Source: Areca catechu | Taxonomy: Eukaryota; Streptophyta; Magnoliopsida; Arecales; Arecaceae | Assembly: GCA_021397845.1 (NCBI GenBank) | Contig: CM038043.1 | Span: forward strand, 30,379,501 to 30,443,500 | Length of the DNA stretch: 64,000 nucleotides | Reading direction: 5' to 3' | Shown here: in pieces, positions 44,201 through 56,448 of the stretch | Layout: each line of letters opens with the position of its first letter | How positions within the stretch are numbered: position 1 is the stretch's first letter | Translations under genes and position numbers: made by a program | The notes under the pieces: generated by a model | Databases searched by the model: none | What the model was told of the DNA's origin: nothing | What the model saw: the letters and a program-made list of their open reading frames with translations, nothing else

Positions 44201-45744
44201 TGTTGATCCCTGGGATAATTTTGATGATAACCAAATATTGGAGCATGCATTTAATTACTAACTCTTTCCAAGTATTTTTTAAGTTTTTGTAGGATGTTTT
44301 AAATGAAAGACTACTCTTCCTACAACCTTGGTGTATAACAAGTTTATTTTGTAAAACTGTATTTTGTAATGTATAGCCCAAAGAAAAATCAACTACATAT
44401 TTATGAAAATAGGCTATTTCCATGTATTTTTCAAGTATAAATTTCTTAGAATTAAGTTTGATGGAGTTGGAGAGCTTCTGGACTTGATTGATTTTTTTTG
44501 GAAGAATTTTAAGAAGTTTTTAAAGTTTTTGGAGACAAGTCACTTGAGCTGACTCATTACAGAAGAGCCGACTTGAGGTTTGGCATGGCAAGCAGTATTC
44601 TGGCATGTAGACATTCAAGCCGACTTGAGTCTAAAGAGTCGACTTTGGTAGAGTGTGATTTCTGAAGTTTTGAGAACTCGAGCCGACTCGAGGGAACTGA
44701 CCTGACTCGACTAGAGTAAAAATTTCTCAGATAGACAGGAGAGCTGACTCGAGTCTAAAGAGCTGACTCTTCTAGAGTTCAGAAAATCTCAATTTTGAAG
44801 AACCAGCCAAACGAGCCAACTCGAGGCAAAAGAGTCAACTTGACCAGAGTAAAGTTTTGACCTACCCGAGGAACCGAGCTGATTCAACCCATCTGAGCCT
44901 ACTCGAGTGACAGTTCCATGTGAGTAACGACTAGTTCCAAAACTTCCTTTTTAAATCCAAAATGGTCTCCAATGGTCATATTTCGAATCCCAACGATCTA
45001 TAACGGCTATAACCTCCTGAAATTAGTTGAGGAGAATTTATTTAAGGGATTTGAATCACTTTTAAAGATATAGATGAGCAGTGAATGAGAAATCAATGAG
45101 CTTTTGGAAGAACACTCAAGAGAGCATTCAAGAGAGCACTCAAGAGAACACCTAACTTCCATCTAAATTCTTGAGGCATTTATTGAAGAAGCTTGAAGCC
45201 TTGAAGTGCATTCAAAAAGCAATCAAGAGGGCTTCTCAAGTGCTGCAACTGCAGCCATCCAGTAACTTTAGTTTGTCATAGAGTTACTTTGAGTTTTCTA
45301 TTCTTTGTTTAAATTGCTCCAAGTACAGCAAGGCTGTAACTTGGGTTTTTAAAGGTTTTTAGTGAGCCTTTAAAAACCAAGAGTGGATTGTTAATGAGCC
45401 CGATTAAAACTAACATTGCATTGGATTTTTGGTGAGCCCGAGATAAAACCAAGTTTGGGTTTTGGATTGTGAGCCCGTGAAAACAATCCGATTGTATTCC
45501 GAGGGTGAATATAGTGGAAATCCCAAGTGGTATCTTGGATAGTGGACGTAGGAGCTAGGTTGCTCCGAACCACTATAAAATCTGCTGTGTTTGTGATTGT
45601 GTTTCTTGTGTTCTTATTTGCTTCTGCATTAGTTATTTAACTCAAAGCACGTACCACACTAAGAACTTTAAAAAGGAGCACATACTTGCAAAAAATTTAA
45701 TTACCCAATTCACCCCACATCTTGGGTAAGCCACCTGGGCAACA
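44201..45744 (+). repeat. 3' LTR of Sirevirus
   Basis: 1544 bp, TGTTGATCCC to CACCTGGGCAACA, matching 25553-26983 plus 36118-36212. GAGCCGACTCGAG-like motifs lie at 44545-44900. Followed by ACCTT. Confidence 0.94.
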
Positions 45745-45749
45745 ACCTT
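45745..45749. other. Right target duplication of the Sirevirus (ACCTT)
   Basis: Exact copy of 25548-25552. Confidence 0.93.
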
Positions 45750-47071
45750 TAATAAGTTCGTCATTACTTAGGGTCGATGCCTAGCATATCTACCACTGTC
45801 CAGGTGAAGACATCAATGTTCTCCTGCAAAAATGAAATTATTTGATCTCTAGTTACCTAATTCAAGATGGAACTACTTCTGACCATATGCTCAGGGTTTC
45901 CATTGGCCAATGGCATGGAGATGAGATCCTCGATTGGCTCTCCTCGTTATTTGATCAGATCATCCAAGCATCTAAGTCTCAAATGGGGCAGTCATCAGCA
46001 ACTTTTTTCCCCTGGAGCTCGATGCAATAATAATGGAGTGCCAGACTCTGGTCTTTGTGGATCTCCGTGACCCCACATACTATTAAAAACTTGACGTTTA
46101 AACAATAAGTGGATACAACTACTTAGAAGGTGTTATGGCTTAGTTGTTCAAGGATGGCATTTTAGGCTGAGGGAGCTAGGATGACAAGAAAGTTTACTTA
46201 GGTGAATGATTGGAGAGGGTAATACCCCATTCTCACGGTTAGGGAAGTCATGCTTTCTACTTGGATCACATTCCCTGTGAACCATACTAAGTGAATGTCC
46301 ACTTGAGTGAGCTGATTGGGGGATATCTCTATTTTTACAAGAGCATCAAAATACAGAACATTAGTTGAGCTTCTATTATTGATGAGGATGTGGCGTACAT
46401 CATAGTTCTCTACATTTAGAATGACAATAACCGCATCATTGCATGGGAATACAACTCCCTCATCATCTTCTTTCGCAAAGGTCACCAGTATGAGTCACCT
46501 CTTACTTGGTTGCTCCTCTTCGAGGTGGTTGCACCTCTTCGTGGTGGTTGCACCCCCAGTGATCATCCCCACTAGTCCAAATGATGGCAGATCACCTCCT
46601 TTTGGAGAAGATGGCAATTATGGACAATCAACTGGCAGGGGTGATTTTGATAGTTCTCTCTGCTCCCTCCATCATTGAATAAAGTGATCGAGGTGGCCTC
46701 GCTTGTTTAGCTCCTCAATTTCATCTCGGAGCTAGATACACTTCTCTGTATCATGGCCATCATGTCAATGATATAAGCAGAACTTGCTTTGGTTTCTCCT
46801 TGTCAATGGTGTTCACAACTTTCGAGGCTCTAGGATATGTCTTTTAATCTCCATTAGTACCTTTTTTTTGGTGCATTCAATGAAGTGCAAGTGTAGAACT
46901 TTCTTGGTGGTGATTCTTGGTGGCAAGCTTATGGGGGTTGATAGTTTTTCAAAGAATCTACTCTTCTTCCGTGGGGACCTAGAGCATGGTTAGACTTTTT
47001 TTCATGCTTCGGAGAACTTCTAGTCATTTTGTGTTCTCTCGCCACTGCTAGTATAGAAATGGAGGGGGCTT
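45750..47071 (-). pseudogene. Tat gag C-terminus and protease (decayed)
   Basis: Upstream half of the Tat polyprotein on the minus strand. Near 46800-46690 is the zinc-like gag end with HDGHDTEKCI and LRDEIEELNKRGHLDHF, typical of Tat gag. The ORF 46485-46198 is the protease: FAKEDDEGVVFPCNDAVIV, VRHILINNRSSTNVLYF (where DNGSS is expected NNRSS is read, so the active Asp is lost) and LVWFTGNVIQ. Near 45830-45760 FLQENIDVFTWTVVDMLGID is the usual approach to RT, and the frame resumes at 25547 across the Sirevirus. It is cut on the right by the Athila LTR. Confidence 0.82.
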
Positions 47072-49040
47072 TGATAAGCATATTCAATATATTACTAAAA
47101 GCATTAATTTATGTTTTAATTAATTTTTATTACTTAAGTATTGATACTTTTAATTTCTTTTGCAGCAAAAAAGCTCACCAATCTAAAGAGCTCAATATAC
47201 ATGTTGAAAAGATGCAAACTAGATCCAAATCGGAGATCAAATGGATCCAAATTCAAGTAAAAATTAAGATCAACATAGATTTTAGAGCAATCTGTCCATC
47301 ATGGACCGGCCACTCGGTCTACAGGCCCATCTCCATGGACTGTCTTCCTCCCATCCCCATCATAGTCCTGAGCCCCACCTATTCCATGCTGCCAATGCTG
47401 TCCCCTTGCCACCATCGTTGCCATATTGCTCACCACCCCCTCACCAGCTCAAGATGCCAACATGCCCACCAGAGCCTCCCATTGCCATGGCCATCCTTCC
47501 AACCTATCGCCATTGCCCATCGTGCCTCCTCCTTTCTCACCACCATGATCCGCCACCCTTCCAACCTGTCACCATTGCCCATCATGCTTCCTCCTTCCTC
47601 GCCACCATGATCCACCACCCTTTGCTTATCCTCTCTATCCTGAGGAGACACCACCATCGGCCATCGCTTCCATCACTAGCCTTCATCTAATTCACCAAGA
47701 CCATTGCCACAATCCCCCATCCTCATAGCCCATTGTTGCTAGCCCAATCCCCATCACTGGCCATTCTTCTCATCACTATCACTTCTCCTATTCAGCCCAT
47801 TGCCACATTTCTCATTGCACTTGCCACTATTGGTCACCACCTTCTTCCTCCCTTGTCCACTGCCACCTACCTGTTGCAATCCCCAGGCTTTGGGCTTGAT
47901 CCAATGGCCTGGGAGTGGTCAATTGAGAAAAGGGCCCTACGAGCCATCAGAGCATGATTCAATGGCTTAAGAGCAATCAAAGATCAAATAGCTATGATCC
48001 AGTCTAGCTTTGATGAAGCTTTGATCACATGATTCATGGGCATTTGATCAACATCTGATAGCCATCAATCCTCTGCTGGTCAAACATTGATTTGGAGAAG
48101 GATTTAAGGGAGCCTATGTTTGTTAGGATTTGGTCTTGATCACAAGAGAAGTCCCTCTTTCTATCTATTTCCTATTCATACCCATCTAGCCCTCCTTTAA
48201 TTTAAAAATCAAATCCTAGCCACTCATAATTCTTTTCCTTTAGTTCCACATCAAAAAATTGCAAAAGCCTCTTCCCTCCTAACACCTATAAAATGGCTCT
48301 CATACCTTCACCTTGGGCATCAATCCCTGGAATCCCTTTAGAGTCCTGCATAAAGGTAGAGAAAGGAAGGATCATGTATAGCTAAGGAGCTTCATCTTTA
48401 GGGAGTAGATAAAGCTTTAGTATTTATAATTTTGTAAGTTTTTATGTAATAAAATCATGATTGTAATGTTGTTCTTTTCATGAATAAAATTTATTTTTAA
48501 ATTGCTTCAAATTTTATGTTTATTATTTAGACTATAATTAAATTTTAGAATAATATATGACTATGTAGAGACGAGTTGTGATCCAAGGATATGATTCATC
48601 TTCAACGAGATAAGCAATGCTCATAATCTAATTATAGAAAACTTCATTTTTATAATTAGAAATTTTGAATAGCCTATGGCTATGTAAGAGCAGATCAAGA
48701 TATGTATCCAGCGAAATAAGCTCTGTTCAAGGATCAATCATAGTTATGTAATTACATATTGAAAAATTGCTTAATATAATATTAAACACTGAATAAAAAT
48801 CCAAGACACCTTTTATATTCTACTTAATCTCTTATTTGCTCATTCTAATTAATTTAAGTCTTATTTCTAATTGCAATCATATTCCCATTCATTTCTCTTT
48901 TTAGTTTAATTAAAATTCTAACAAAATCTAAATTAAAAAGTGAACCTAACCCTAATTGATCCATGAGGATACGATCTCGACTCACCCTAGCTACAAAGTT
49001 GAGTTGAAAAATTATTTTTAGTCGCCTATGATAGTGATCA
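47072..49040 (+). repeat. 5' LTR of the Athila element
   Basis: About 1969 bp, from TGATAAGCATATTC to AGTGATCA just before the primer site. It includes a C-rich, CCAT-rich stretch (47300-47900) in which long ORFs are compositional, and a TATA box CCTATAAAATGG at about 48286. There is no second LTR in the window, so the start is inferred from the TG and the end of Tat sequence. Confidence 0.7.
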
Positions 49041-49045
49041 AATTT

Positions 49046-49063
49046 TGACACCATTACCGAGGA
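49046..49063 (+). other. Primer-binding site, Asp tRNA type, decayed
   Basis: TGACACCATTACCGAGGA. The Athila consensus as I remember it is TGGCGCCGTTGCCGGGGA; every difference is G-to-A. Confidence 0.75.
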
Positions 49064-49829
49064 TTAAGACATGGTTAGTTCAAAAAAATTAAAAATAATT
49101 AAAAATAATATTTTTAATAAAAAAATAAAATTTAGTTTAATATATTAGGATTTTTTTAGAGACTAAAATATCAAACTAACTTGTTTTGATACCTTTTTTT
49201 TTTTGCATTGCATTCTTCATAAACTACTTAAGGGCAAAATCTTAAACAACATAAGGTGGGGATTTGATCACCCTTCCTTGGCCTACAAACTACTACCCTG
49301 CATATTATATTGACCTAAACTTTTAATCTAAAATCAATTAGACATTGACCCTTAAGGATTATCGAGCTCATTAGGACAAGGGACCTTAAGAGTTTGACCG
49401 GGTTAGGGTTAGTCGATTGATTAGTATCTAGAAAAATGGTTCAAGAACAAGATCTCGAAGGTTGTTAATTGGTTCAGTTGATTGACTTAGGCCAATTTAT
49501 TTGGTATCTAAGGAAAGAACAGTGGACCCCCACTGACCTTACACTTACCTGGCCAGCTGGCTAGTTAGCCTCTAACTCGGAGGACTCGAAGGCAACCTTG
49601 GAACAGTTAGAAGCTATCTAGAATTAGGAAACCCTAGGATAAAGAGTCTAGTATATACTAACTTGATTGTAATTAACATAGAACCTTAACAAATTCTTCT
49701 CTTTCTTAGCTTTAGGACTCCTTAGATTCACATCTATAAAATTCTTCTCTCTTTATTCTTTCTTCTTCTCTCTTCTTCTCTTGAAAAATATTTAAAAAAA
49801 TCAGCCAATCAAAAAAAATTTAAATACAT
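49064..49829 (+). other. Leader of the Athila element
   Basis: No gene. From 49225 (TACTTAAGGGCAA) to about 49660 it aligns by eye with the leader of chromovirus A at 2971-3400. Confidence 0.7.
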
Positions 49830-51789
49830 AAACCAGGGTTAGACTATGATGCATATAGCAAAACTAATCCACCATGCCAATTGAGAGAGTACTTCACTCC
49901 TTCATCATACATATATTCTCCGTGCACTCAAGTACCTCCTATAGATGTGACCTAATATGAAATTAAGTTCAGTGTGATCCAAATGCTACCATCCTTCTAT
50001 GAACATAATCAACAAAACTCATATAAACATATGGATGAATTTCTTAAGATATGCTATACTGTTAGAATTCAAAATCAATGTAATGAAGCCCTTAGGTTGA
50101 AATTATTCTCTTTTACTTAAAGACAAGGCCAAATACTAGCTATATTCATTAGATCTAATGATCATTTCCACCTGGAATAAATTACAAAAGAAATTTCTCA
50201 AGAAAATATTTTTTAGTTAGAAAAATAAACCAAATTCGAATGGCTATAACTAGTTATTTTCAATTGGATGGAAAAATACTCCATGAAACTTGGAAGAGGC
50301 TCAAAGACCTCATTCACAAGTATTTACACCATGCCATACCCAAATGGTAATTGGTCCAATGCTTTTATGATGGATTGCTAAAAAAGCATAGGCATTTCTC
50401 TTCCTGTGGTGGCCCATTCTAGATCAGAAGCGAGCATAAGGCTTGGTAGCTATTTGAAATCCTAAACAAAATCTCCTTACACCACATGTCTACCACATCC
50501 AAAAAAACTCTCAGGTTAAATCCTAAAAGAGATGGAATGTATGAGGTAAGCCACTCTGTAGACATCCATAGTAAGGTGGATTACTATCCCAGATTATGGA
50601 TGCACTAATATAAAAATTTGATCAATTCTTACAAGTCAAGCACCCTTCTTCCCCTGTACATAGTCCTAAGATGTTTGTATAATCTACTCTAGTCCTACTC
50701 ACAGTATAGGTGATTGCCCAGTAGCCCATTAGTTTCCTAGGCTTATATAGGAACAAGCCCACTGAGCCCAAACCCATAATGTTTCTAAACTAGGAAACGA
50801 TCCATACTTAAATACATATAATTCAGGCTAGTGGAATCACACAAACTTCTCATGGAAACAAGAACCTATGGTCAACCCAGCTTTCCATAGACCCAATCAC
50901 CAAAGGATGTAGTTTCAAAGGACATCATACCAATAGTATCAGGATGCCCCACAACCTTCTCCTAGTGACTATAGTTCTAATTTTGAGTAGAAAGTTTTAT
51001 AAGTGTTGATAATGATAGAAACCAACTCTTAAACCCTTGACTCCCATACGCAATCCATAGTCAAGCTAGAGAACCAAATCGACCAACTAGCTATAGCCAT
51101 CAATAGGACGGAGGAAGAGAAACTACCTAACCAACCTATTAGCAACCTAAAGAGGCAATACATGGGTAAGAGCTCCAAAATAAATGAAACCTTTCCTGAA
51201 CATGACAAATCTATGATGACCTTTATATGTGGAAAGATCTTAGAATAGCCACAAAGGGCTAATACATCAGGAATCCAAATCAGACTAAATCCAAATTACC
51301 TAATGATAAGGAAAACCCTAAAAAGAGGAATACATCAATTTTTCCAGCATCTGTAATTAGAGTTCCATATCTAAGTACTCTAGAAAAATCTCTATATTTT
51401 GATAAATTCGGGGTCAAGATAAACAAAATGCTCAAATTATTCAAACAAGTCTATATCAATTATTTGCTTTTAGATACCACCAATAGATCCCAACCTATGC
51501 TAAGTTCTTGAAGGATTTGAGCACCCAAAATATAGATCTCAGGCACACATCCCAAAAAAGTCTATCTCATTGAGCAAGCTAGATCAGTCCTTCGATACAC
51601 AACTCCATCCAAGCTCAATGACCCCGGTATCCCTATCATTTCTTATGTTATATGGGGCCTGACTACTAAGAATGCCCTATTAGACTTGGAAGCAAGTATC
51701 AATCTCCTTCCAAGTTTGGTATATAAACTTTTTGGGTTTGGAAAATTGAAGCCATCATTGGTAACCCTATAACTAAGCTGATAGATCTC
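49830..51789 (+). pseudogene. gag: Athila Gag and start of protease (decayed)
   Basis: Broken reading frames with Athila gag landmarks: LREYFTPSS near 49890, FSVIQMLPSFYEHNQQ and MDEFLKICYTVRIQNQCNE (about 49965-50080), LHETWKRL-like sequence near 50290, and the C-terminal KLENQIDQLAIAINRTEEEK near 51065-51125. The protease region includes KKVYLIEQARSVLRYTTPS (about 51555) and NALLDLEASINLLPSLVYKLF (51670-51735), where the usual DLGAS reads DLEAS. Many stops. It ends near 51789 with RS of the expected LADRS motif after a 1-base insertion. Confidence 0.8.
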
Positions 51790-51796
51790 TTAATTT

Positions 51797-52014
51797 CAGA
51801 TTGCTTAATGGCATATTCATTCCAATCCTTTTCGAGCTTTGTAATGGAAATGCCATTAACCAAAATGGAAGAAATATAAGGATCATTAACTATAACTTTC
51901 CAAAGATAATAACTAATAGATTGAATATAGATGCGCATGCAAGTTTTCCAAAAAGTGTAATTAGTGCCATTGAAAAATGGTGGTCTAACACTAATACCTA
52001 ACAAGGGTTGCCAT
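51797..52014 (-). pseudogene. gag: Copia Gag start, second tandem unit (truncated)
   Basis: Starts MATLV (ATG at 52014) and after a frameshift includes PPFFNGTNYTFWKTCMRIYI and YLWKVIVNDPYISSI, close to the copy at 58354-58195. It breaks off near 51797 after KLEKDWNEYAIKQ. Confidence 0.85.
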
Positions 52015-52085
52015 GATCTTATACTCAAAATTGTTAGATTCTTTACAAAGCACCAAGTCTAGATATCAACGATTTTGGGTTCCTA

Positions 52086-52097
52086 GCTCTGATACCA
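52086..52097 (-). other. Primer-binding site of the second tandem unit
   Basis: GCTCTGATACCA on the plus strand, two bases from the LTR end. Confidence 0.9.
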
Positions 52098-52099
52098 AT

Positions 52100-53442
52100 T
52101 ATTGCCCAGTGATGATGCAATCCAAGAGAAGGAGTGAATTGGGTTTTATAAAATTATTTGAACAATTTAAATGGTTATAAAACAAATATATGATAATTAC
52201 AATTAAGTGCTTGTATTTTGCCTAACTGTTTGTGTGCTTCAAAATAATATGCAGCAGAATTAATAAAGTAAATGCACAAAGAAAACAATCAGACAAATAC
52301 AACAAATTTATAATGGTTCGGTGCACTCCAAGGCACCTACATCTATAATCACCAAGATTACAGTTGATTAGTTTTTCGGGCTCATTAATCAAAACCCAAC
52401 TTATTTTTCCAAGCTCATAAGTCAAAATTCCTTGTTTGTTTTATAACTTAGGCTAACCAACAACCTCCGATGATTTTCATGGCTAACCAAAAAACTTGTT
52501 GGTTTTGAGGGCTCACCAACAACTATGTTGGTTTTACGGGATCACCAACAACTTATGTTGGTTTTACATAAAGGCTAACTAACAACCTCTTTGGTTTTTT
52601 AAGGCTCACCAAAAACCTTCGATACAACAATGTAAGAATGAAAGTAAAGAATACAATAAAGCTTTCAAAAATAAAGCAAGTATCTCTTTGAAGCCCTTAG
52701 ATAATGTTGAAGAAGCTTGTCTTCAATTTGTTGAAGCCTTTGAATAAAGCTTAAGGATGTGGACTTAGGTCAACTCTCTTATCTTTGGAAGCTTGAATGC
52801 TTGAACCATTCAACACTTGAATCCTTGAAGGATATTCAATGATCTCACCAAAAGATTACTTCTCTATTTGATTTTTGGTGTTTATATAGCTCTCCAATCT
52901 ATAGATGACCATTTATGACCGTTGGGGATGAAAAACTAGCCGTTTGAAGCAAGTTGGAGTCAATTATGTACTTCTAAAAAACTAGCCATTACACCAAGTG
53001 TCGACACTTAAATTTTTTGAATTTTCTTCATGAGTTGACCTCTTGAGTCAACACTTCACTATGAGTCGACCTCTTGAGTCGGTACTTAGGTCAGCTCAAG
53101 GCAAAAATTTTGGTTTGACACTGTTATATATTTTTCTTATTCTCGGGCCTTGAGTCGACACTTGAACTTCTTCATGAGTTGACACTTGCTTGTGCCAATA
53201 CTGAAACATGATGAAACTTCTCTAAAATCAAACTTTAAGTCATTCCAAGTCTTCCTTATATTCCAAAGTCCTTATAACTTGAAATTCTATGAATTTGAAT
53301 GACTTTTTCAACTGAAATACAAGCATTTCTTCATTCAATATGGATGTGTACTAAGATCTGATAAACACACTTAAAAATATAATTAGTAGTCATATATACT
53401 TAAATATTTTGTCAATCATCAAAATCAAGATCAAAGTCAACA
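52100..53442 (-). repeat. Central LTR of the minus-strand copia array
   Basis: 1343 bp. In element orientation it starts TGTTGACTTTGATC and ends in GGGCAATA (usual GGGCAACA). Repeated GAGTCGAC / GTCGACAC motifs at 52990-53170 take the place of the GAGCCGACTC motifs of the other copia family. Confidence 0.9.
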
Positions 53443-55266
53443 ATCTCCCCCTTTTTGATGAAGACAAAATCTTTAAGTATATGAATAGGGTAAGCTTAAA
53501 ATATTAACAATAGTATAAACATGTAAGCTCAAAATCAATGAGTATCAAGCTCCCCCTCAAAATATGATTTCAAAAATATTTTCAAAAATCATTCAAAATT
53601 TTTAAACATTCTTCCCTTTGCTAATTCTTTCCTTAAAATTATAACATTTTGCTTTCTTCTCCCCCTTTTGCCCTTTCTTTCATTTCTTTTATAATTTTTC
53701 ATGTTTATCATATCTTTCTCTTTTTCATAATTAACATATTTCTTCCCCTTTTTGTCATCATGAAAAAGGGTGAAAGGCAATACAAAATTAGAATGAAGGT
53801 GGAAAGAATAGCAGGTAGATCCTTAAAATCAATATATGAAATCAATTAACCATGGTACTGATTAAATATGATACTAATTGAACATGATACCACAAAAATG
53901 TCATGCACATGTAAAAAATAATTCAATATATATTAGCTTTAATATGCATAACTGATAGCAAGACAACAGTCCATTCATCTCACTTGTTTATGAGATAAGG
54001 CCATAGTGGCACCCCAACACATCATTATAGACCACATTGAATGGAAAGAGAGGGTCTTTAAACCCTACTTAGCTCCTATGATTGGATGGCCATGGTGACT
54101 AACCCAATCCAAAGCAATTACTAGGAGCACTTTTTTTTGAGATTCTTAATGAAATAAATCTTGATATCAATTAAATGTAACTTTCCTCAAGGAAAAAAGA
54201 TTTGATATCAAGGAGAAGTATCAGAGAAATATAAATAAAGCATGATATTAAGAAAATATTCAAAGCATCATATGTATATAATGACAACAAATCTTTGGAT
54301 GCTCCCCCTAAATATTATTCTTCCTTAAAAATATGCATTCATTTGAGGAATAAAATATGAATGCACAAGCATCATAATTTCAGATAATTTGAAATAGAAA
54401 CATTAGTACTAAGTCCAAATTAAGGATTTAAAATTTTCAAGATATACATGATTTTTAAAATACAAAGGATTGATCATTTAAAAACTTTTAGCATGACTTC
54501 AAATTTATTTGAAATAATTTGATATCCATATAGATGCTAGAAGTAATTTAATAGCAAGTTTAGTTATCGTAGCAAGGGTTTATCAATATCCATACCTTCT
54601 TCTTAAAATGAAATCCTTAACTACCAGTTCCAGTCTTGATCCAAATCATTTCTAACTTTAACATAGATGCCAAAATTAAAAACACATAATTCATAACACT
54701 TCACATGAAATAGTTTAAAACTATATTAATCAAAATCAAGTGAAAGTTTGATAATAACGAGTTTAATTATGAGAGCATGAAATCCATCAATATCAAAAAA
54801 TTCATAATCACAATAAATGACTATTAGTCTAAACTTGATTCTAATTAATCAGTTGAAATAATTTTCAAAGCAATATGCAACTTTATAAATATTTTTCATG
54901 AAGTAATTTAAGATACATTAATCAAAATCAAGTAAAGGTCTTATAATCACAAGTTTAATCATGATAGCATTAAATTCATCAATATCAAAAAGTTCATGAT
55001 CATAACCAATGACTATAAATCTAAACTTGATTCTAATTAAACATTTAAAATATTTTTTTAAAGTAATTGATACAACATTTGTAATAAATATTCAACTATA
55101 TTTTCAATTATGGAAGGAAATGTTTAGAATTTACCAATATATATAATCATTCCTTTACCATTTAGTCCAAAATATAGCTTGTTCACTCTTTGTATTGTCT
55201 TGTACAGCCACCTTTCAAAAACTTTCTTTCTTCATGTTGGGCTACAAGACACTACTGTAAAATAAA
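53443..55266 (-). other. Non-coding tail of the minus-strand gag-only unit
   Basis: AT-rich, no gene. Purine tracts in element orientation occur directly before the LTR (AAAAAGGGGGAGAT, 53443-53456), near 53660 and near 53745. Confidence 0.75.
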
Positions 55267-56443
55267 CTAGGTGGACAATTTTGGTACCCAAACTTTCTTG
55301 GGTCCTTTAGGGTTAGTAAATATGGTTCCTTTTGGAACCCAAAATTTTTTTAATTTACAAGGATATGCATTAGGTCCAAATTTTTCATATTTAAAGCATC
55401 CAATATTAAAAGAAGTAGCAACAAAAAATTCTTGTTCTTTAACTCAAGATTTTTGTTTTTCTTTAAAAGCTCATCATTTGATACAAAAATCTTGGATCTT
55501 TTTAGAATTTCTATTTCATTTAATAGAATATTTTTTTATTTGAAAACTTATTACGTAATTCTTTCAAATCAAGATTTTCTTTTTCTAAAATTTCTTTTTC
55601 TTTAGAAAGATTATTCTTATCAATTTCTAAAACATCAATCTTTATATTTAAATCATGATTTTTATTAGCAAGATTAGTGTTTTCAAGAGAAAAAGAGTCA
55701 ACATGCCTTTTTAATTTCTTGTGCTCAATTTTTAGCAATTTGTATTCATGCACAAGATCATTAAATGCATCATATAATTCATCAAAGGTAAAATCATATT
55801 CATTTTTAGCACATACCTCTTTCTCATTTAGCATGAAGCAAAAATTGGCAACTTCTTATTCTTCCTCCGAACTAGAATCTTCACTATCACTCCAAGTTGC
55901 CATCATTGCCTTGAATTTTTTTTAGCCTTGAGTGCTATTATCTTTTTCTTCTCTTGATCAGCAACCACTTCTTTATGCCATAAATTCAACTCATGGATCA
56001 TGAGTGAACTAATAAGCTCCTCTAAAGGCAGGGTATCAATATCTTTGCTTCTTAGATCATTGTTACCTTTGGATCCCATAATATTGGCAAAGATCTAAGA
56101 ATTTTATTAACCAAATCAGCATTAGTATAGACTTTGTCAAGACTTTTCAATTCATTAATAATAGTCATAAATCTAGTATACATATCAAATATAGATTCAT
56201 AATGCAGCATTTCAAACATTTCAAAAGAATGAACAAGCATATTAATTTTAGTATTTTTTTACTTGAAGAGACCCTCATGAGTAATTTCAAGTGTGTCTCA
56301 TATCTCCTTCACCAATATGCATGTGGAGATCCTATTGAATTCATTAGATTCCAATGCACAATAAAGCAAGTTCATTGCTTTAGCATTAATTTTATATTGC
56401 TTAATGTCATATTCATTCCAATCCTCTTCGAGCTTTGGAATGG

Positions 56444-56448
56444 AAATG
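56444..56448. other. Left target duplication of solo LTR (AAATG)
   Basis: AAATG, repeated at 58189-58193. The uninterrupted site is seen in the second gag copy at about 51846. Confidence 0.95.

Larger units (their letters stand above)
25553..45744 (+). mobile_element. Sirevirus-like Ty1/copia element with nested tandem insertion
   Basis: LTRs of about 1.53-1.54 kb (5' LTR split by a nested array), a Met tRNA primer site, gag, protease-integrase-RT-RNase H in copia order, then an extra 3' ORF, several purine tracts and the 3' LTR. Without the nested 26984-36112 array and one CAACA copy it is about 11 kb, normal for Sirevirus/Maximus-type elements. It is bounded by ACCTT duplications. Coding regions carry many stops and frameshifts. 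Confidence 0.93.
9800..47071 (-). mobile_element. Old Tat-lineage Ty3/gypsy element, split by later insertions
   Basis: Decayed pieces in consistent minus-strand order: gag and protease (45750-47071), RT, RNase H, second RNase H and integrase (22540-25547), a long 3' non-coding region with tandem repeats (18810-22540), and a plus-strand (antisense) extra ORF (11165-13795). Removing the Sirevirus at 25553-45744 and one ACCTT copy lets the protease-RT linker read on, so the pieces were once one element. Further insertions are chromovirus C (13801-18804), and probably chromovirus A at the left edge and Athila at 47072. LTR limits are not resolved. Frameshifts and stops are everywhere, so it is long dead. 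Confidence 0.8.
47072..51789 (+). mobile_element. Athila-lineage gypsy element, 5' half
   Basis: 5' LTR, Asp-tRNA-type primer site, leader, gag and the start of protease. Everything from mid-protease onward is missing at the junction with the copia array at 51790. The 5-bp left flank is GGCTT; no right end is visible. Heavily decayed. Confidence 0.82.

Noticed and set aside
47029..47690. Long overlapping ORFs of 193 and 129 codons on the plus strand
   Set aside because: They lie in the C-rich, CCAT-rich part of the Athila LTR, have low-complexity Pro/His/Ser/Leu composition in more than one frame, and match no family I know.
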